DNA from: Achromobacter sp. HZ34
GTDB taxonomy: Bacteria; Pseudomonadota; Gammaproteobacteria; Burkholderiales; Burkholderiaceae_B
Reading direction: 5' to 3'
Assembly (NCBI RefSeq): GCF_002209485.1
Contig: NZ_NJIX01000008.1
Coordinates: forward strand, 124,001 to 188,000
DNA length: 64,000 nt
Position 1 is the first letter of the stretch. Each line of letters opens with the position of its first letter. The notes beneath the pieces were generated by a model. That model worked only from the letters and a program-made list of their open reading frames with translations, was not told where the DNA came from and made no database searches. This document shows positions 55,991 to 64,000 of this stretch, in pieces. The position numbers and the translations under genes are program-made.

Positions 55991-57265
55991 ATGCTTACAC
56001 TCTTGTTCGTCGTCCTGCTGCTGGCAGGCATCATTGTCCGGGTCTGGCTTTCCAGCCGGCAAATCCGGCATGTGGTGCGCCACCGCGACGCCGTACCGCC
56101 GGAATTTGCCGCCCGTATCGGCCTGGCCAGTCACCAGCGCGCCGCGGCCTACACCGTGGCCCGCGTCCGCCTGGGCATCAAGGAAAGGTTCTTCGACGCC
56201 GCCGTGCTGATCGGGCTGACCCTGCTGGGCGGCCTGCAGGCCATCGATACCTGGGTTTCCGGGCTGACCAGCCACGATTTCCTGCGCCAGCTGCTCCTGA
56301 TCGCCGCGGTGGGCCTGCTGTTCGCCCTGCTGGAGCTGCCCTTCACCCTGTGGCGCCAGTTCCACCTGGAAGGCCGCTTCGGCTTCAACCGCATGACCCC
56401 GGGCCTGTTTTTCCGCGACGCGGTCAAGGGCCTGCTGCTGACCGCCATCATCGGCCTGCCGCTGGCCGCCGCCGTGCTGTGGCTGATGGCGCAAGCCGGC
56501 GCCTATTGGTGGCTGTGGGCCTGGGCCCTGTGGATAGGCTTCAGCCTGCTCACCCTGCTGCTGGCGCCCACCGTGATCGCGCCGCTGTTCAATAAATTCA
56601 CGCCCCTCAAGGATGCCGACCTGTCCAACCGTATCCAGCAACTGGCGCAACGCTGCGGCTTCGCCATCAACGGCCTGTTCGTGATGGACGGTTCGCGCCG
56701 TTCCGGCCACGGCAATGCCTACTTCACCGGCTTCGGCAAATCGCGCCGCATCGTGTTTTTCGACACCCTGCTGGCCCGCCTGGACGGCGCCGAGATCGAG
56801 GCAGTGCTGGCGCACGAGCTGGGGCACTTCGCCCACCGCCACATCATCAAGCGCATCGTCATGAGCTTCGTGCTGGCCTTGGGATTCTTCGCCCTGCTGG
56901 GCTGGGTGGCCGGACAGCCCTGGTTCTATACCCAGCTGGGCGTCCTGCCCCATATGAACGGCCGCAACGACGCCATGGCGCTGCTGTTGCTGTTCATGGT
57001 GGTGCCGGTCTTCACTTTCCTGTTCACGCCCCTGAGCAGCTGGTATTCGCGGCGCGACGAATTCCAGGCCGACCGTTATGCCGCGCAGCAGAGCTCGTCG
57101 ACGCAATTGATATCGGCGCTGGTCAAGCTGTATGACGACAACGCCGCCACGCTGACGCCCGACCCCGTTCACTCGGCCTTTTATGACAGCCATCCGCCCG
57201 CGGCCATACGCATCCGGCACCTGAACCTGGCGCCCGTCGCGCCGGCGGTGGCGGTTCATTCATGA
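55991..57265 (+). CDS. M48-family membrane metallopeptidase (Ste24-like)
   Basis: 424 aa from ATG 55991 (MLTLLFVVLLLAGIIVRVWL); an earlier in-frame ATG would reach into the orn promoter. Several membrane helices, zinc motif LAHELGHFAHRHI and second ligand region RRDEFQADRYAAQQ, with LDPVHSAFYDSHPP-like tail: the CAAX-prenyl-protease/Ste24 architecture used for membrane protein quality control in bacteria. The stop overlaps the rsgA start (ATGA). Confidence 0.94.
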   Translation: MLTLLFVVLLLAGIIVRVWLSSRQIRHVVRHRDAVPPEFAARIGLASHQRAAAYTVARVRLGIKERFFDAAVLIGLTLLGGLQAIDTWVSGLTSHDFLRQLLLIAAVGLLFALLELPFTLWRQFHLEGRFGFNRMTPGLFFRDAVKGLLLTAIIGLPLAAAVLWLMAQAGAYWWLWAWALWIGFSLLTLLLAPTVIAPLFNKFTPLKDADLSNRIQQLAQRCGFAINGLFVMDGSRRSGHGNAYFTGFGKSRRIVFFDTLLARLDGAEIEAVLAHELGHFAHRHIIKRIVMSFVLALGFFALLGWVAGQPWFYTQLGVLPHMNGRNDAMALLLLFMVVPVFTFLFTPLSSWYSRRDEFQADRYAAQQSSSTQLISALVKLYDDNAATLTPDPVHSAFYDSHPPAAIRIRHLNLAPVAPAVAVHS

Positions 57266-58197
57266 GGCCGCGTCCGCAGGGCAGTCCCGCTCCCGCCGAC
57301 CGTCCCGGCCTGGTCCAGGGACGCGTCATCGGCGGCCATGGCCGGCATTTCCTGGTCGAATTCGCCGATGGCTCCCAGCGCCTGTGCTTTCCCCGAGGCA
57401 AGAAGGCGGGCGCCGCCGTCGGCGACCAGGTCATGGTTTCACTGGAAGGACGGGACGATGGCGCCATCGATGCCATCCTGCCGCGCAAGAACCTGCTGTA
57501 CCGCTCCGACGAAATGCGCAGCAAGCAGTTCGCCGCCAATGTGGACCGGCTGTTCATCGTAGTGGCGGTGCAACCAACTTTCTCCGACGACCTGGCCGGC
57601 CGCGCGCTGACCGGGGCGTGGAGCGCGGGCATCGAGCCCTATCTGGTCTTGAATAAAGTGGACCTGGGAACCGGCCTGGCCGAGGCGCGCGCGCGTCTGG
57701 CGCCGCTGGCCCGCCTGGGCGTGCCGGTGCTGGAAGTCAGCGCGCAGGACCAGGACCAGGCCCGCGCCGTCCTGGCGCCGCATATGAACGGCCACGCCAA
57801 TCTATTACTGGGCCAGAGCGGCATGGGCAAGTCGACGCTGCTCAATGCACTGGTGCCAGGCGCCGCCGCCCCGACGCGCGAGCACTCCACCGCGCTGGAC
57901 ATGGGCAAGCACACCACCACCAGCACGCGGCTCTACCACCTGCCCAGCGGCGGCGACCTGATCGACTCACCCGGTTTCCAGGGCTTTGGCCTGGGCCACC
58001 TGTCGGGCGAGGATATCGTGCGGGGTTTTCCGGAATTCAAACCGTACGTGGCGAATTGCCGCTTTTACAACTGCGCCCATCTGCATGAGCCGGGTTGCGG
58101 CGTCTTGGCGGCCTTGCGCGAAGGGAAGATCGAACCGGCGCGGCATGCCTTGTACGAGCGCATCGTCGCGGAGAACGCAGCGCAGGGGCGTTACTGA
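57262..58197 (+). CDS. rsgA: Ribosome small-subunit-dependent GTPase A
   Basis: 311 aa, circularly permuted GTPase. OB domain (GRVIGGHGRHFLVEFADGSQ), G4 NKVD, G1 GQSGMGKSTLLNAL, G3 DSPGFQGF, and C-terminal zinc knuckle (NCRFYNCAHLHEPGCGV). It checks and releases 30S late assembly factors. Coupled to the M48 gene by a 4-base overlap; its stop codon lies in the first unit of a degenerate repeat. Confidence 0.97.
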   Translation: MRPRPQGSPAPADRPGLVQGRVIGGHGRHFLVEFADGSQRLCFPRGKKAGAAVGDQVMVSLEGRDDGAIDAILPRKNLLYRSDEMRSKQFAANVDRLFIVVAVQPTFSDDLAGRALTGAWSAGIEPYLVLNKVDLGTGLAEARARLAPLARLGVPVLEVSAQDQDQARAVLAPHMNGHANLLLGQSGMGKSTLLNALVPGAAAPTREHSTALDMGKHTTTSTRLYHLPSGGDLIDSPGFQGFGLGHLSGEDIVRGFPEFKPYVANCRFYNCAHLHEPGCGVLAALREGKIEPARHALYERIVAENAAQGRY

Positions 58198-58270
58198 GGC
58201 CCTGCGTTACTGAACGCCCGGCGTTATTGAACCCGGGCGTTGCATAAGCCCGGCTTTGCTGGAACCCGCT
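58189..58270 (+). repeat. Degenerate about 17-bp tandem repeats at the rsgA 3' end
   Basis: Successive units begin GCGTTACTGA, GCGTTACTGAACGCCCG, GCGTTATTGAACCCGG, GCGTTGCATAAGCCCGG and CTTTGCTGGAACCC, filling the gap to the convergent NUDIX gene. The first unit contains the rsgA stop codon. Confidence 0.7.
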
Positions 58271-58272
58271 TA

Positions 58273-59004
58273 CTAACGCTCGTCGCGTCCGCCGCCCAGC
58301 AGGTAGTACAGATTGCGCAGCATGGCGGCGGTCGCCCCCCAGATGAAGAAATTGCCCCAGGGCATGGAGTAGTACTGCCGCACCCGGCCATCGGGCAATT
58401 CCGCCCGATGCAAACGATGATTGGCCGGGTCGACGATGAAGCTCAAGGGCACTTCGAACACTTCCGCCACCTCGAAGGCATCCGGCGCCAGCGTGAAGCC
58501 GGGCCGCACCAATCCCACCACGGGGATGACGGAAAAACCGGTTGCCGTCATGTAGCGTGGCATGGTCCCCAGCACTTCGACGTAGTCCGGCGTCAGCCCC
58601 GTCTCTTCCTGCGCCTCGCGCAAGGCGGCGGCCACCGGGCTGGCGTCGCTGTCCTCGATGCGGCCGCCGGGAAAACTGATCTGTCCCGCATGGTCGTGCA
58701 AGTGCGCGGCGCGTTGCGTCAGCAGCACATACACCCCATCGGGCCGCGTCACCAGCGGCACCAGGACGGCGGCCATCACGGGCGTGCCTTCGCGTCCCGG
58801 ATAACGCGTGTCGTCATTCAGCGGCAATTGCACCGACCAGGACCCTTCTCCCGTCAAGTGATCGCGCAGCGCCTGTTCGCTTAGCCGCGCGAGCGGCAGC
58901 GCCGGCAAGCCGTCATTGGCCACCACCCAGGGGGTGGATGCGGGATCGAAGGCTGGCCCCGCGGCAGGGCGGCGTGGGCGCGCAGGAGAAGGTCGGTCTG
59001 ACAT
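58273..59004 (-). CDS. NUDIX hydrolase, CoA pyrophosphatase type (NudL-like)
   Basis: 243 aa. NUDIX box ISFPGGRIEDSDASPVAAAL followed by REAQEETGL, and the CoAse-type upstream motif LLTQRAAHLHDHAGQ. Hydrolyses CoA and acyl-CoA to phosphopantetheine and adenosine phosphate. N-terminal 60 residues are Pro/Ala-rich. Short tandem repeats lie immediately upstream of the start. Confidence 0.92.
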   Translation of the reverse strand: MSDRPSPARPRRPAAGPAFDPASTPWVVANDGLPALPLARLSEQALRDHLTGEGSWSVQLPLNDDTRYPGREGTPVMAAVLVPLVTRPDGVYVLLTQRAAHLHDHAGQISFPGGRIEDSDASPVAAALREAQEETGLTPDYVEVLGTMPRYMTATGFSVIPVVGLVRPGFTLAPDAFEVAEVFEVPLSFIVDPANHRLHRAELPDGRVRQYYSMPWGNFFIWGATAAMLRNLYYLLGGGRDER

Positions 59005-59065
59005 ATGCCTATGAAAACAGGGCCTGTGAAAATATGCCTAGGGGATATGCCTGTGGGATATGCCT
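59003..59065. repeat. ATATGCCT repeats upstream of the NUDIX gene
   Basis: ATATGCCT occurs at 59003-59010, 59032-59039, 59045-59052 and 59058-59065. The last three form a 13-bp tandem array (ATATGCCTxxGGG-type units). The first overlaps the NUDIX start codon. Located in the minus-strand leader. Confidence 0.85.
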
Positions 59066-59069
59066 GCAA

Positions 59070-59101
59070 GAAACAGAAAAGGCACCCTGCGGGGTGCCTT
59101 T
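59070..59101 (-). terminator. Terminator after rplS
   Basis: Stem AAAGGCACCC (59078-59087) with GGGTGCCTTT (59092-59101); on the minus strand it is followed by TTTTCTGTTTCT. Lies about 125 bases beyond the rplS stop. Confidence 0.8.
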
Positions 59102-59226
59102 CCCATGGGAGTTACCCCATGCAGTCGCGGAAAGGGCGGCACGCGAGCGCCGCCCCTTCATCTCCGCATCCCTGCACGCGTACAAGCCATATGGCCAGTC
59201 TCGCATGCGGGACACGGACATCGCGA

Positions 59227-59628
59227 TCAGGACGCGGCCTTGGCCGACTGAGCGGCAGCCTGACGGCTGACCAGCTTTTCCTTGATACGCGCCGACTTGC
59301 CCGAGCGGTTGCGCAGGTAGTACAGCTTGGCACGACGCACGTCACCACGACGCTTGACTTCGATCGAGGCGATTTGCGGCGAGTACAACTGGAACGTACG
59401 CTCGACGGCTTCACCCGACGAGATCTTGCGCACGATGAAGGCCGAATTCAGGCCACGGTTGCGCTTGGCGATGACCACGCCTTCGAAGGCCTGGACACGC
59501 TTGCGGTTACCTTCAACCACGTTGACGCTGACGATGACGGTGTCGCCGGGGGCGAACTCGGGCAACGTCTTGTTGTCGCCGAGCAGGCGCTTGATTTCTT
59601 CCTGTTCCAGGATCTGGATGAGGTTCAT
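59227..59628 (-). CDS. rplS: 50S ribosomal protein L19
   Basis: 133 aa: [15 protein letters not shown] start, [40 protein letters not shown] and [20 protein letters not shown], followed by a short Ala/Lys tail. RBS aggag. It is alone here; no trmD, rimM or rpsP lies within the upstream window, so either the usual rpsP-rimM-trmD-rplS group is split or those genes lie elsewhere. Confidence 0.98.
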   Translation of the reverse strand: MNLIQILEQEEIKRLLGDNKTLPEFAPGDTVIVSVNVVEGNRKRVQAFEGVVIAKRNRGLNSAFIVRKISSGEAVERTFQLYSPQIASIEVKRRGDVRRAKLYYLRNRSGKSARIKEKLVSRQAAAQSAKAAS

Positions 59629-59875
59629 TTGAACTCCTGATTCATCATATCTGTGCGGGATTCGCGGCCATCACAATGGCTTGCGCGCGCCTTCGAGAAG
59701 AAGGCCCGAGTAAACCGCCGGGATGTCTTGCCAGTAAAGTCGCCACGACTATGTATCGCCACAACCACGAGGGTTGCTTTGCGGAAAAGACTTCCGTTTT
59801 AGCCGCACGCAGAGGATGAGTTTTGGCAAACAGGCAATTCTACATGAAATCAGTCAGTTACGTAAACCATCCCGC

Positions 59876-60298
59876 TCAGAATCCCAACGCGGAACCCAGC
59901 CACATCATGCCGGGAATCATGGCGGCCCACATGCCGACCAGCAGGACATCCGTCACCATTTCGCGGACGCTGACTTCGGCGGGGTTGACGGCCTTGCCGA
60001 CCGGGGCGGCATGGCTGCCCTGCTCCGGCACCGGGCGCGTTTGGCTGCTGCCCGAGACATGGCCCGGGGCCTGCGCTGGAGCATGATCCTGGGGCACCGG
60101 GCGGAACGGCCAGTTCCCTGTGAGCTTACCCACCAGCTTCCTGGGCAGGCCAGCCGCCGGCCGGCCGTTGCCGAGGCGCTTGCCGCGCGGCGCCGTGCCG
60201 GGCGTGGCACCCGCGAGCGCGCCGAAAGTACCGGCGATGCTGCCGGAAATGTCATGGGAAAAAGCAGTGGAAAATTGCGGTTGGGCGGCAACGGTCAT
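59876..60298 (-). CDS. Small hypothetical protein with C-terminal membrane helix
   Basis: 140 aa, RBS caggag before ATG. N-terminal half is polar, Gly/Pro/Arg-rich and probably disordered. Residues about 108-140 (SVREMVTDVLLVGMWAAMIP then MMWLGSALGF) form one hydrophobic helix ending at the C-terminus, suggesting a tail-anchored inner-membrane protein. No family recognised. It follows the radical SAM gene by 20 bases but in a separate reading unit downstream of it, so co-transcription is likely. Confidence 0.65.
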   Translation of the reverse strand: MTVAAQPQFSTAFSHDISGSIAGTFGALAGATPGTAPRGKRLGNGRPAAGLPRKLVGKLTGNWPFRPVPQDHAPAQAPGHVSGSSQTRPVPEQGSHAAPVGKAVNPAEVSVREMVTDVLLVGMWAAMIPGMMWLGSALGF

Positions 60299-60318
60299 GG
60301 TGGGCTCCTGGCTGGCGC

Positions 60319-61536
60319 TTATGCGTCAGGACTAAGCGTCTGCGCGGCGGGTGATACAACGGGGCCGGGCTGGTCGAACAGGCTCAATTGCGGGGACGGC
60401 GCCCGGTTCTGCCGTCCCGCCGCGCCGCCCGCCGGGGACGGCGCGACGAATCGTTGGGTATCCAGCTCCAAGCGCTGGCGGTTCAAGCCGTGCTTGCGCA
60501 CAGCCAATTCGAAACGTTGACGCAACAGGTCGGCCCAACCGCCGGTGCCGCGCATACGCGTACCGAAACGGGGATCGTTGCGCTGGCCGCCCCGCATGTC
60601 CTCGATGCGATGCAGCACACGCTGCGCGCGATCGGGGAAATGGGCCTGCAGCCACTGTTCGAACAGATCCTTCACTTCCCACGGCAGGCGCACCACCGTG
60701 TAGTTGCCGTAGTAGGCGCCAGCCTTGGCGGCGGCTTCGAGGATACGTTCCAGATCGACGTCGTTGATGAAGGGAATGACGGGTGCCACCAGCACTCCCA
60801 CCGGCACGCCCGCCTCGGTCAGCTTGCGCACGGCCTCCAGCCGGCGCTGCGGCGCCGAGGCGCGCGGCTCCAGGGTGCGAGACAGGTCGTTGTCCAGGGA
60901 GGTGATGCTGATATAGACGGACACCAGGTTGCGCTGCGCCAGGGCGCTCAGCAGATCCAGATCGCGCTCCACCAAGGCATTCTTGGTGACCAGGGTCAGG
61001 GGGTGGCGGGTTTCCAGCAGCACTTCGAGCAGGCCGCGCGTCAGGCGCCAGTCACGCTCGATAGGCTGGTAGATGTCGGTAGCCGAGCCCAGGTTGATGG
61101 GCGACACCCGGTAACCAGGTCGCGCCAGCTCCGCACGCAGGGCGTCCACGGCATTGGCCTTGGCGACCAGCCGGGTTTCGAAGTCCAGGCCGGGCGAATA
61201 ACCCAGATAGGCGTGGGTGGGCCGGGCGTAACAATAGACGCAACCATGCTCGCACCCACGATAGGGGTTGATCGCCTGGTCGAAGCCGATGTCCGGCGAA
61301 TCGTTGCGGGAAAGGATGCGGCGCGCCTGCTCGACTGCCACGGTCGTGGCCAGTCCGCGCGGCGGCTGGAAATAAACAGGGACGGTCTGAGCGGGGTCGT
61401 GGTCGACGGCGGCACGGCGCTCGTCCTGCTGGAACCGATGTCCAACATTAGTAACCGCACCCCGACCGCGCAAGGCGGCGGGGGCGGCAGCCGGGGACCC
61501 AGAACCGGCGGAAGCAAAATGTTCAGTGCGTTCCAT
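60319..61536 (-). CDS. PA0069-family radical SAM protein
   Basis: 405 aa from ATG 61536 (MERTEHFASAGSGSP); a TTG five codons upstream is possible. Radical SAM Cys motif is CEHGCVYCYA (CxxxCxxC) following INPYRG, with the spore-photoproduct-lyase-like features YLGYSPGLDFETRLVAK, ATDIYQPIERDWRLTRGLLE and LVTKNALVERDLDLL. Function unproven; SplB-like DNA repair has been suggested. A near-consensus LexA box overlaps the start region. Confidence 0.92.
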   Translation of the reverse strand: MERTEHFASAGSGSPAAAPAALRGRGAVTNVGHRFQQDERRAAVDHDPAQTVPVYFQPPRGLATTVAVEQARRILSRNDSPDIGFDQAINPYRGCEHGCVYCYARPTHAYLGYSPGLDFETRLVAKANAVDALRAELARPGYRVSPINLGSATDIYQPIERDWRLTRGLLEVLLETRHPLTLVTKNALVERDLDLLSALAQRNLVSVYISITSLDNDLSRTLEPRASAPQRRLEAVRKLTEAGVPVGVLVAPVIPFINDVDLERILEAAAKAGAYYGNYTVVRLPWEVKDLFEQWLQAHFPDRAQRVLHRIEDMRGGQRNDPRFGTRMRGTGGWADLLRQRFELAVRKHGLNRQRLELDTQRFVAPSPAGGAAGRQNRAPSPQLSLFDQPGPVVSPAAQTLSPDA

Positions 61537-61541
61537 GAAAG

Positions 61542-61561
61542 TACTGTACAAGCATCCAGTA
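61542..61561. promoter_or_regulatory. LexA (SOS) box at the radical SAM gene
   Basis: TACTGTACAAGCATCCAGTA: CTG-N10-CAG with TA flanks, matching the gamma/betaproteobacterial SOS consensus at all core positions. It sits 5 bases upstream of ATG 61536 on the minus strand, covering the likely promoter or translation start. Confidence 0.8.
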
Positions 61562-61747
61562 CTTGATGCAACCCACTGAACGTCGTTTTGCGACGACGGT
61601 TCACTTTACTCCAAGACCGCCCGGCATGAGCAGGTATATTTTTTCTGCTGTGGCTTTGAAGCAAAACCCATATAAACAGCGCGTCTCCGCCGAAGTGCTC
61701 ACTTCAATAACGGTTCCGCGGGGCTTGACAAACCGCCCTGCCGGCGT

Positions 61748-63046
61748 TCATCGCAACATGCCGGCGGCGGCGGTTTGATGCGTCGCTTCGTCGATCAGGA
61801 TGAAGGCGCCGGTGGACGGATTTTGCGCATAGGAATCGACCGTCAATGCTTCGCGCGTGGCGATCACCACGCGACCGATATCGTTCATCGACAGGCTCGC
61901 ATCTACCGCTTCGATCTCTTCGAGTTCATGGATGTCACGACGCGAGGTCACCTGCTTGATGCGTGCCGCGGTCAGGCGCGTACCGTGTTTGAGCAGATAC
62001 TTGCGCGCGGGATTCAAGGCTTGTGCATCGAACCAGCACAGCTCGGCTTCGAACTCCCGCGCGACACGCGCGGGCGCGTCCACATGCGCGAGCACGTCGC
62101 CCCGCGACACGTCCACATCACGATCCAGTTCCACCATGACGGAGTCGCCCGCATATGCGCGCTCGCGCGTTTCCGTATGCGCGAGGATGCGGCGCACGCG
62201 TGCGGTGGCGCCGGCCGGCTGCACCAGCACCTCGTCACCGACCCGCAGGGTGCCGCTGGCGACGCGGCCCGCATACGCGCGGAAGTCGGTGGCGGTATCG
62301 CCATCATGGCGCGCCACCCACTGCACGGGGAAACGCAGCGGCGCATCGGCGGATGCATCGCGCGTGTCCAGTGCTTCAAGCAAGGGCAGCAACGGTTGGC
62401 CGTCGTACCACGGTGCGGCGTCGCTGCGGTTCACCACGTTGTCGCCGCGCAGCGCGGAGATCGGCAGGGCCTGGTAACGCTCGATGCCGATGCGGCGCGC
62501 CAGGTCGGCATAGGCCGCGTCGATGCGCCGGAACACCGCCTCGTCCCAATCCACCAGATCCATCTTGTTGACGGCCACCACGATGTGGCGGATGCCCAGC
62601 AGATGGGCCAGCATGCTGTGCCGCCTGGTCTGCGGCAGCAGTTGCCCGTCGGCGGCGCGCGTGGCGTCGATCAGGATCACCGCGACGTCGGCGGTGGACG
62701 CGCCGGTGACCATGTTGCGCGTGTACTGTTCGTGGCCCGGCGCGTCGGCGATGATGAATTTACGCTGGGGCGTGGCGAAGTAGCGATAGGCCACATCGAT
62801 GGTGATGCCCTGCTCCCGCTCCGCTTCCAGGCCGTCGGTGAGCAGGGAAAAATCGATGCCGTCACCGCTGACGCGCTTGTGCTTGGCACGCGCGATAGCG
62901 TCGAGCTGGTCGGCGAACACGCCCTTGCTGTCGTACAGGAGGCGGCCGATCAGGGTGGACTTGCCGTCATCGACCGAGCCGGCGGTGATCAGGCGAATGA
63001 CGCCGCCGTCGGTGGACGGCAGGAAGGATTCATTGATGGCGTTCAT
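61748..63046 (-). CDS. cysN: Sulfate adenylyltransferase subunit 1
   Basis: 432 aa, EF-Tu-like GTPase subunit of ATP sulfurylase. G1 GSVDDGKSTLIGRLL, G3 DAPGHEQYTRNM, G4 NKMDLVDWD, then beta-barrel domains (LRFPVQWVARHDGDTATDFR). It is a stand-alone CysN without the fused CysC kinase. It activates sulfate to APS together with CysD, encoded 26 bases upstream. Confidence 0.97.
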   Translation of the reverse strand: MNAINESFLPSTDGGVIRLITAGSVDDGKSTLIGRLLYDSKGVFADQLDAIARAKHKRVSGDGIDFSLLTDGLEAEREQGITIDVAYRYFATPQRKFIIADAPGHEQYTRNMVTGASTADVAVILIDATRAADGQLLPQTRRHSMLAHLLGIRHIVVAVNKMDLVDWDEAVFRRIDAAYADLARRIGIERYQALPISALRGDNVVNRSDAAPWYDGQPLLPLLEALDTRDASADAPLRFPVQWVARHDGDTATDFRAYAGRVASGTLRVGDEVLVQPAGATARVRRILAHTETRERAYAGDSVMVELDRDVDVSRGDVLAHVDAPARVAREFEAELCWFDAQALNPARKYLLKHGTRLTAARIKQVTSRRDIHELEEIEAVDASLSMNDIGRVVIATREALTVDSYAQNPSTGAFILIDEATHQTAAAGMLR

Positions 63047-63072
63047 AGTGATGTTCAGTTCCAGTCGACGGC

Positions 63073-63984
63073 TTAGAAATAACCTTCACGCTTGCGCCGT
63101 TCCATGGACGCCTCGGAGGTCTGGTCGTCCATGCGCGTGGCGCCGCGCTCGGTGATGTCGCTGATGGCGGTTTCGGCGATGATGGCGATGTTGTCGGTCG
63201 CGTCCGATGCCACGGGGCAGGTGCAGGAGATGTCGCCGACGGTACGAAAGCGCACCGACACGTTCTCCACCTGCTCCCCGTCCTTGGGCGGAGTCAGCGG
63301 CGTCACCGGCACCAGCAGGCCGCTGCGCCGCACCACGTCGCGTTTATGGGCGTAATAAATAGACGGCAGGGCCAGTTGCTCGCGCTCGATGTACTGCCAG
63401 ACGTCCAGCTCGGTCCAGTTCGAGATGGGGAACACGCGCATGTTCTCGCCGCGATGCACGCGGGTGTTGTACAAGTCCCAGACCTCGGGCCGCTGGTTCT
63501 TGGGATCCCACAGGCCGAATTCGTCGCGGAAGGAGAAGATACGCTCCTTGGCGCGCGCCTTCTCTTCGTCGCGGCGGGCACCGCCGATACATGCATCGAA
63601 GCCGAACTCGGCGATGGATTCCAGCAGGGTCACGGCCTGCGCGGCATTGCGCGAATCGTTTTCGCGCCGCAACACCACCGAACCGCGCGCGATGGAATCC
63701 TCGACGCTGCGCACGATCAACTGCTCGCCCAGCTCGGCGGCGCGCGCGTCACGGAAGGCGATCACCTCGTCGAAGTTATGGCCGGTGTCCACGTGCAACA
63801 GGGGAAAAGGAAAACGTCCGGGACGGAACGCTTTCTCCGCCAGCCGCAGCAGGACGCAGGAATCCTTGCCGCCGGAAAACAGCAGGACGGGGCGCTCGCA
63901 TTCGGCGGCCACTTCGCGCATGATGAAAATGGCTTCGGATTCCAGCCAATCCAGATGGCTGCGGGTGTGTTGAACGGTGGACAT
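63073..63984 (-). CDS. cysD: Sulfate adenylyltransferase subunit 2
   Basis: 303 aa, complete. PP-loop ATP pyrophosphatase: LLFSGGKDSCVLLRLAEKAF, FPLLHVDTGHNFDEVIAFRD, CIGGARRDEEKARAKERIFS, and RVFPISNWTELDVWQYIERE. It adenylates sulfate to APS, driven by CysN GTP hydrolysis, the first step of assimilatory sulfate reduction. The upstream cys genes are probably beyond the window edge. Confidence 0.97.
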   Translation of the reverse strand: MSTVQHTRSHLDWLESEAIFIMREVAAECERPVLLFSGGKDSCVLLRLAEKAFRPGRFPFPLLHVDTGHNFDEVIAFRDARAAELGEQLIVRSVEDSIARGSVVLRRENDSRNAAQAVTLLESIAEFGFDACIGGARRDEEKARAKERIFSFRDEFGLWDPKNQRPEVWDLYNTRVHRGENMRVFPISNWTELDVWQYIEREQLALPSIYYAHKRDVVRRSGLLVPVTPLTPPKDGEQVENVSVRFRTVGDISCTCPVASDATDNIAIIAETAISDITERGATRMDDQTSEASMERRKREGYF

Positions 63985-64000
63985 ATGGCTCTCGAAAAAC

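Noticed and set aside
55967..57259. 430-codon minus-strand ORF opposite the M48 protease
   Set aside because: His/Gln/Gly-rich shadow; the plus strand has the HELGH zinc motif and membrane helices.

Overview
The window is high-GC DNA that reads like the chromosome of a Bordetella/Achromobacter-type betaproteobacterium (Alcaligenaceae). The evidence is two Bug-family (TctC) solute receptors, the rimP-nusA-infB-rbfA-truB-typA operon with long Ala/Pro-rich tails on its proteins, the fkpB-ispH/radC pair, the orn / M48 protease / rsgA block, an autotransporter passenger at the left edge, and dense, mostly short-spaced genes. The assignment is by gene content and order only; no search was run.

Layout. 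1-1378 is the 5' part of an autotransporter-like passenger (minus strand, running off the window). 1.9-5.6 kb holds a GtrII-like membrane glucosyltransferase and a LysR regulator divergent from an Old Yellow Enzyme reductase. 5.96-11.84 kb is a three-gene plus-strand accessory cassette: a NERD nuclease-SF1 helicase fusion, a TPR protein ending in a cold-shock-like domain, and a Schlafen-type AlbA_2/ATPase/winged-helix protein. It is bounded by strong terminators and is the best candidate here for an undescribed (probably defence) system. 11.97-20.37 kb is the translation operon rimP to typA. 20.8-25.46 kb is scpB-rluB, both with very long low-complexity extensions. An initiator tRNA lies at 25.54 kb.

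26-38 kb is mixed accessory metabolism: a COG0523 GTPase, an Hyi/OtnI isomerase, an O-methyltransferase, and a CusRS/HprRS-like two-component system. The latter is divergent from a periplasmic protein, a cytochrome b561 and a TAT-exported sulfite-oxidase-family enzyme, with a CusR-type box between them. An alcohol dehydrogenase, a Bug receptor, tRNA-Asn, a receiver-less OmpR-type winged-helix regulator and tRNA-Thr follow. 38.7-41.3 kb is a GntR regulator with galactarate dehydratase and shared operator-like palindromes. 41.4-48 kb holds DUF1993, ispH-fkpB, radC, rpmE2, a GT39-like protein and a MATE exporter. 48-52 kb is a minus-strand operon of two dehydrogenases, a Bug receptor and a DUF1185 protein. 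52-64 kb is largely housekeeping: dbpA, lysR-paaG, orn, M48 protease, rsgA, CoA-type NUDIX, rplS, a small membrane protein, a PA0069-type radical SAM protein with a near-consensus LexA box at its start, and cysN-cysD.

Many long antisense ORFs are GC-driven shadows, and three ORFs near the tRNAs are the familiar artefacts made by translating tRNA antisense strands. They were left out.
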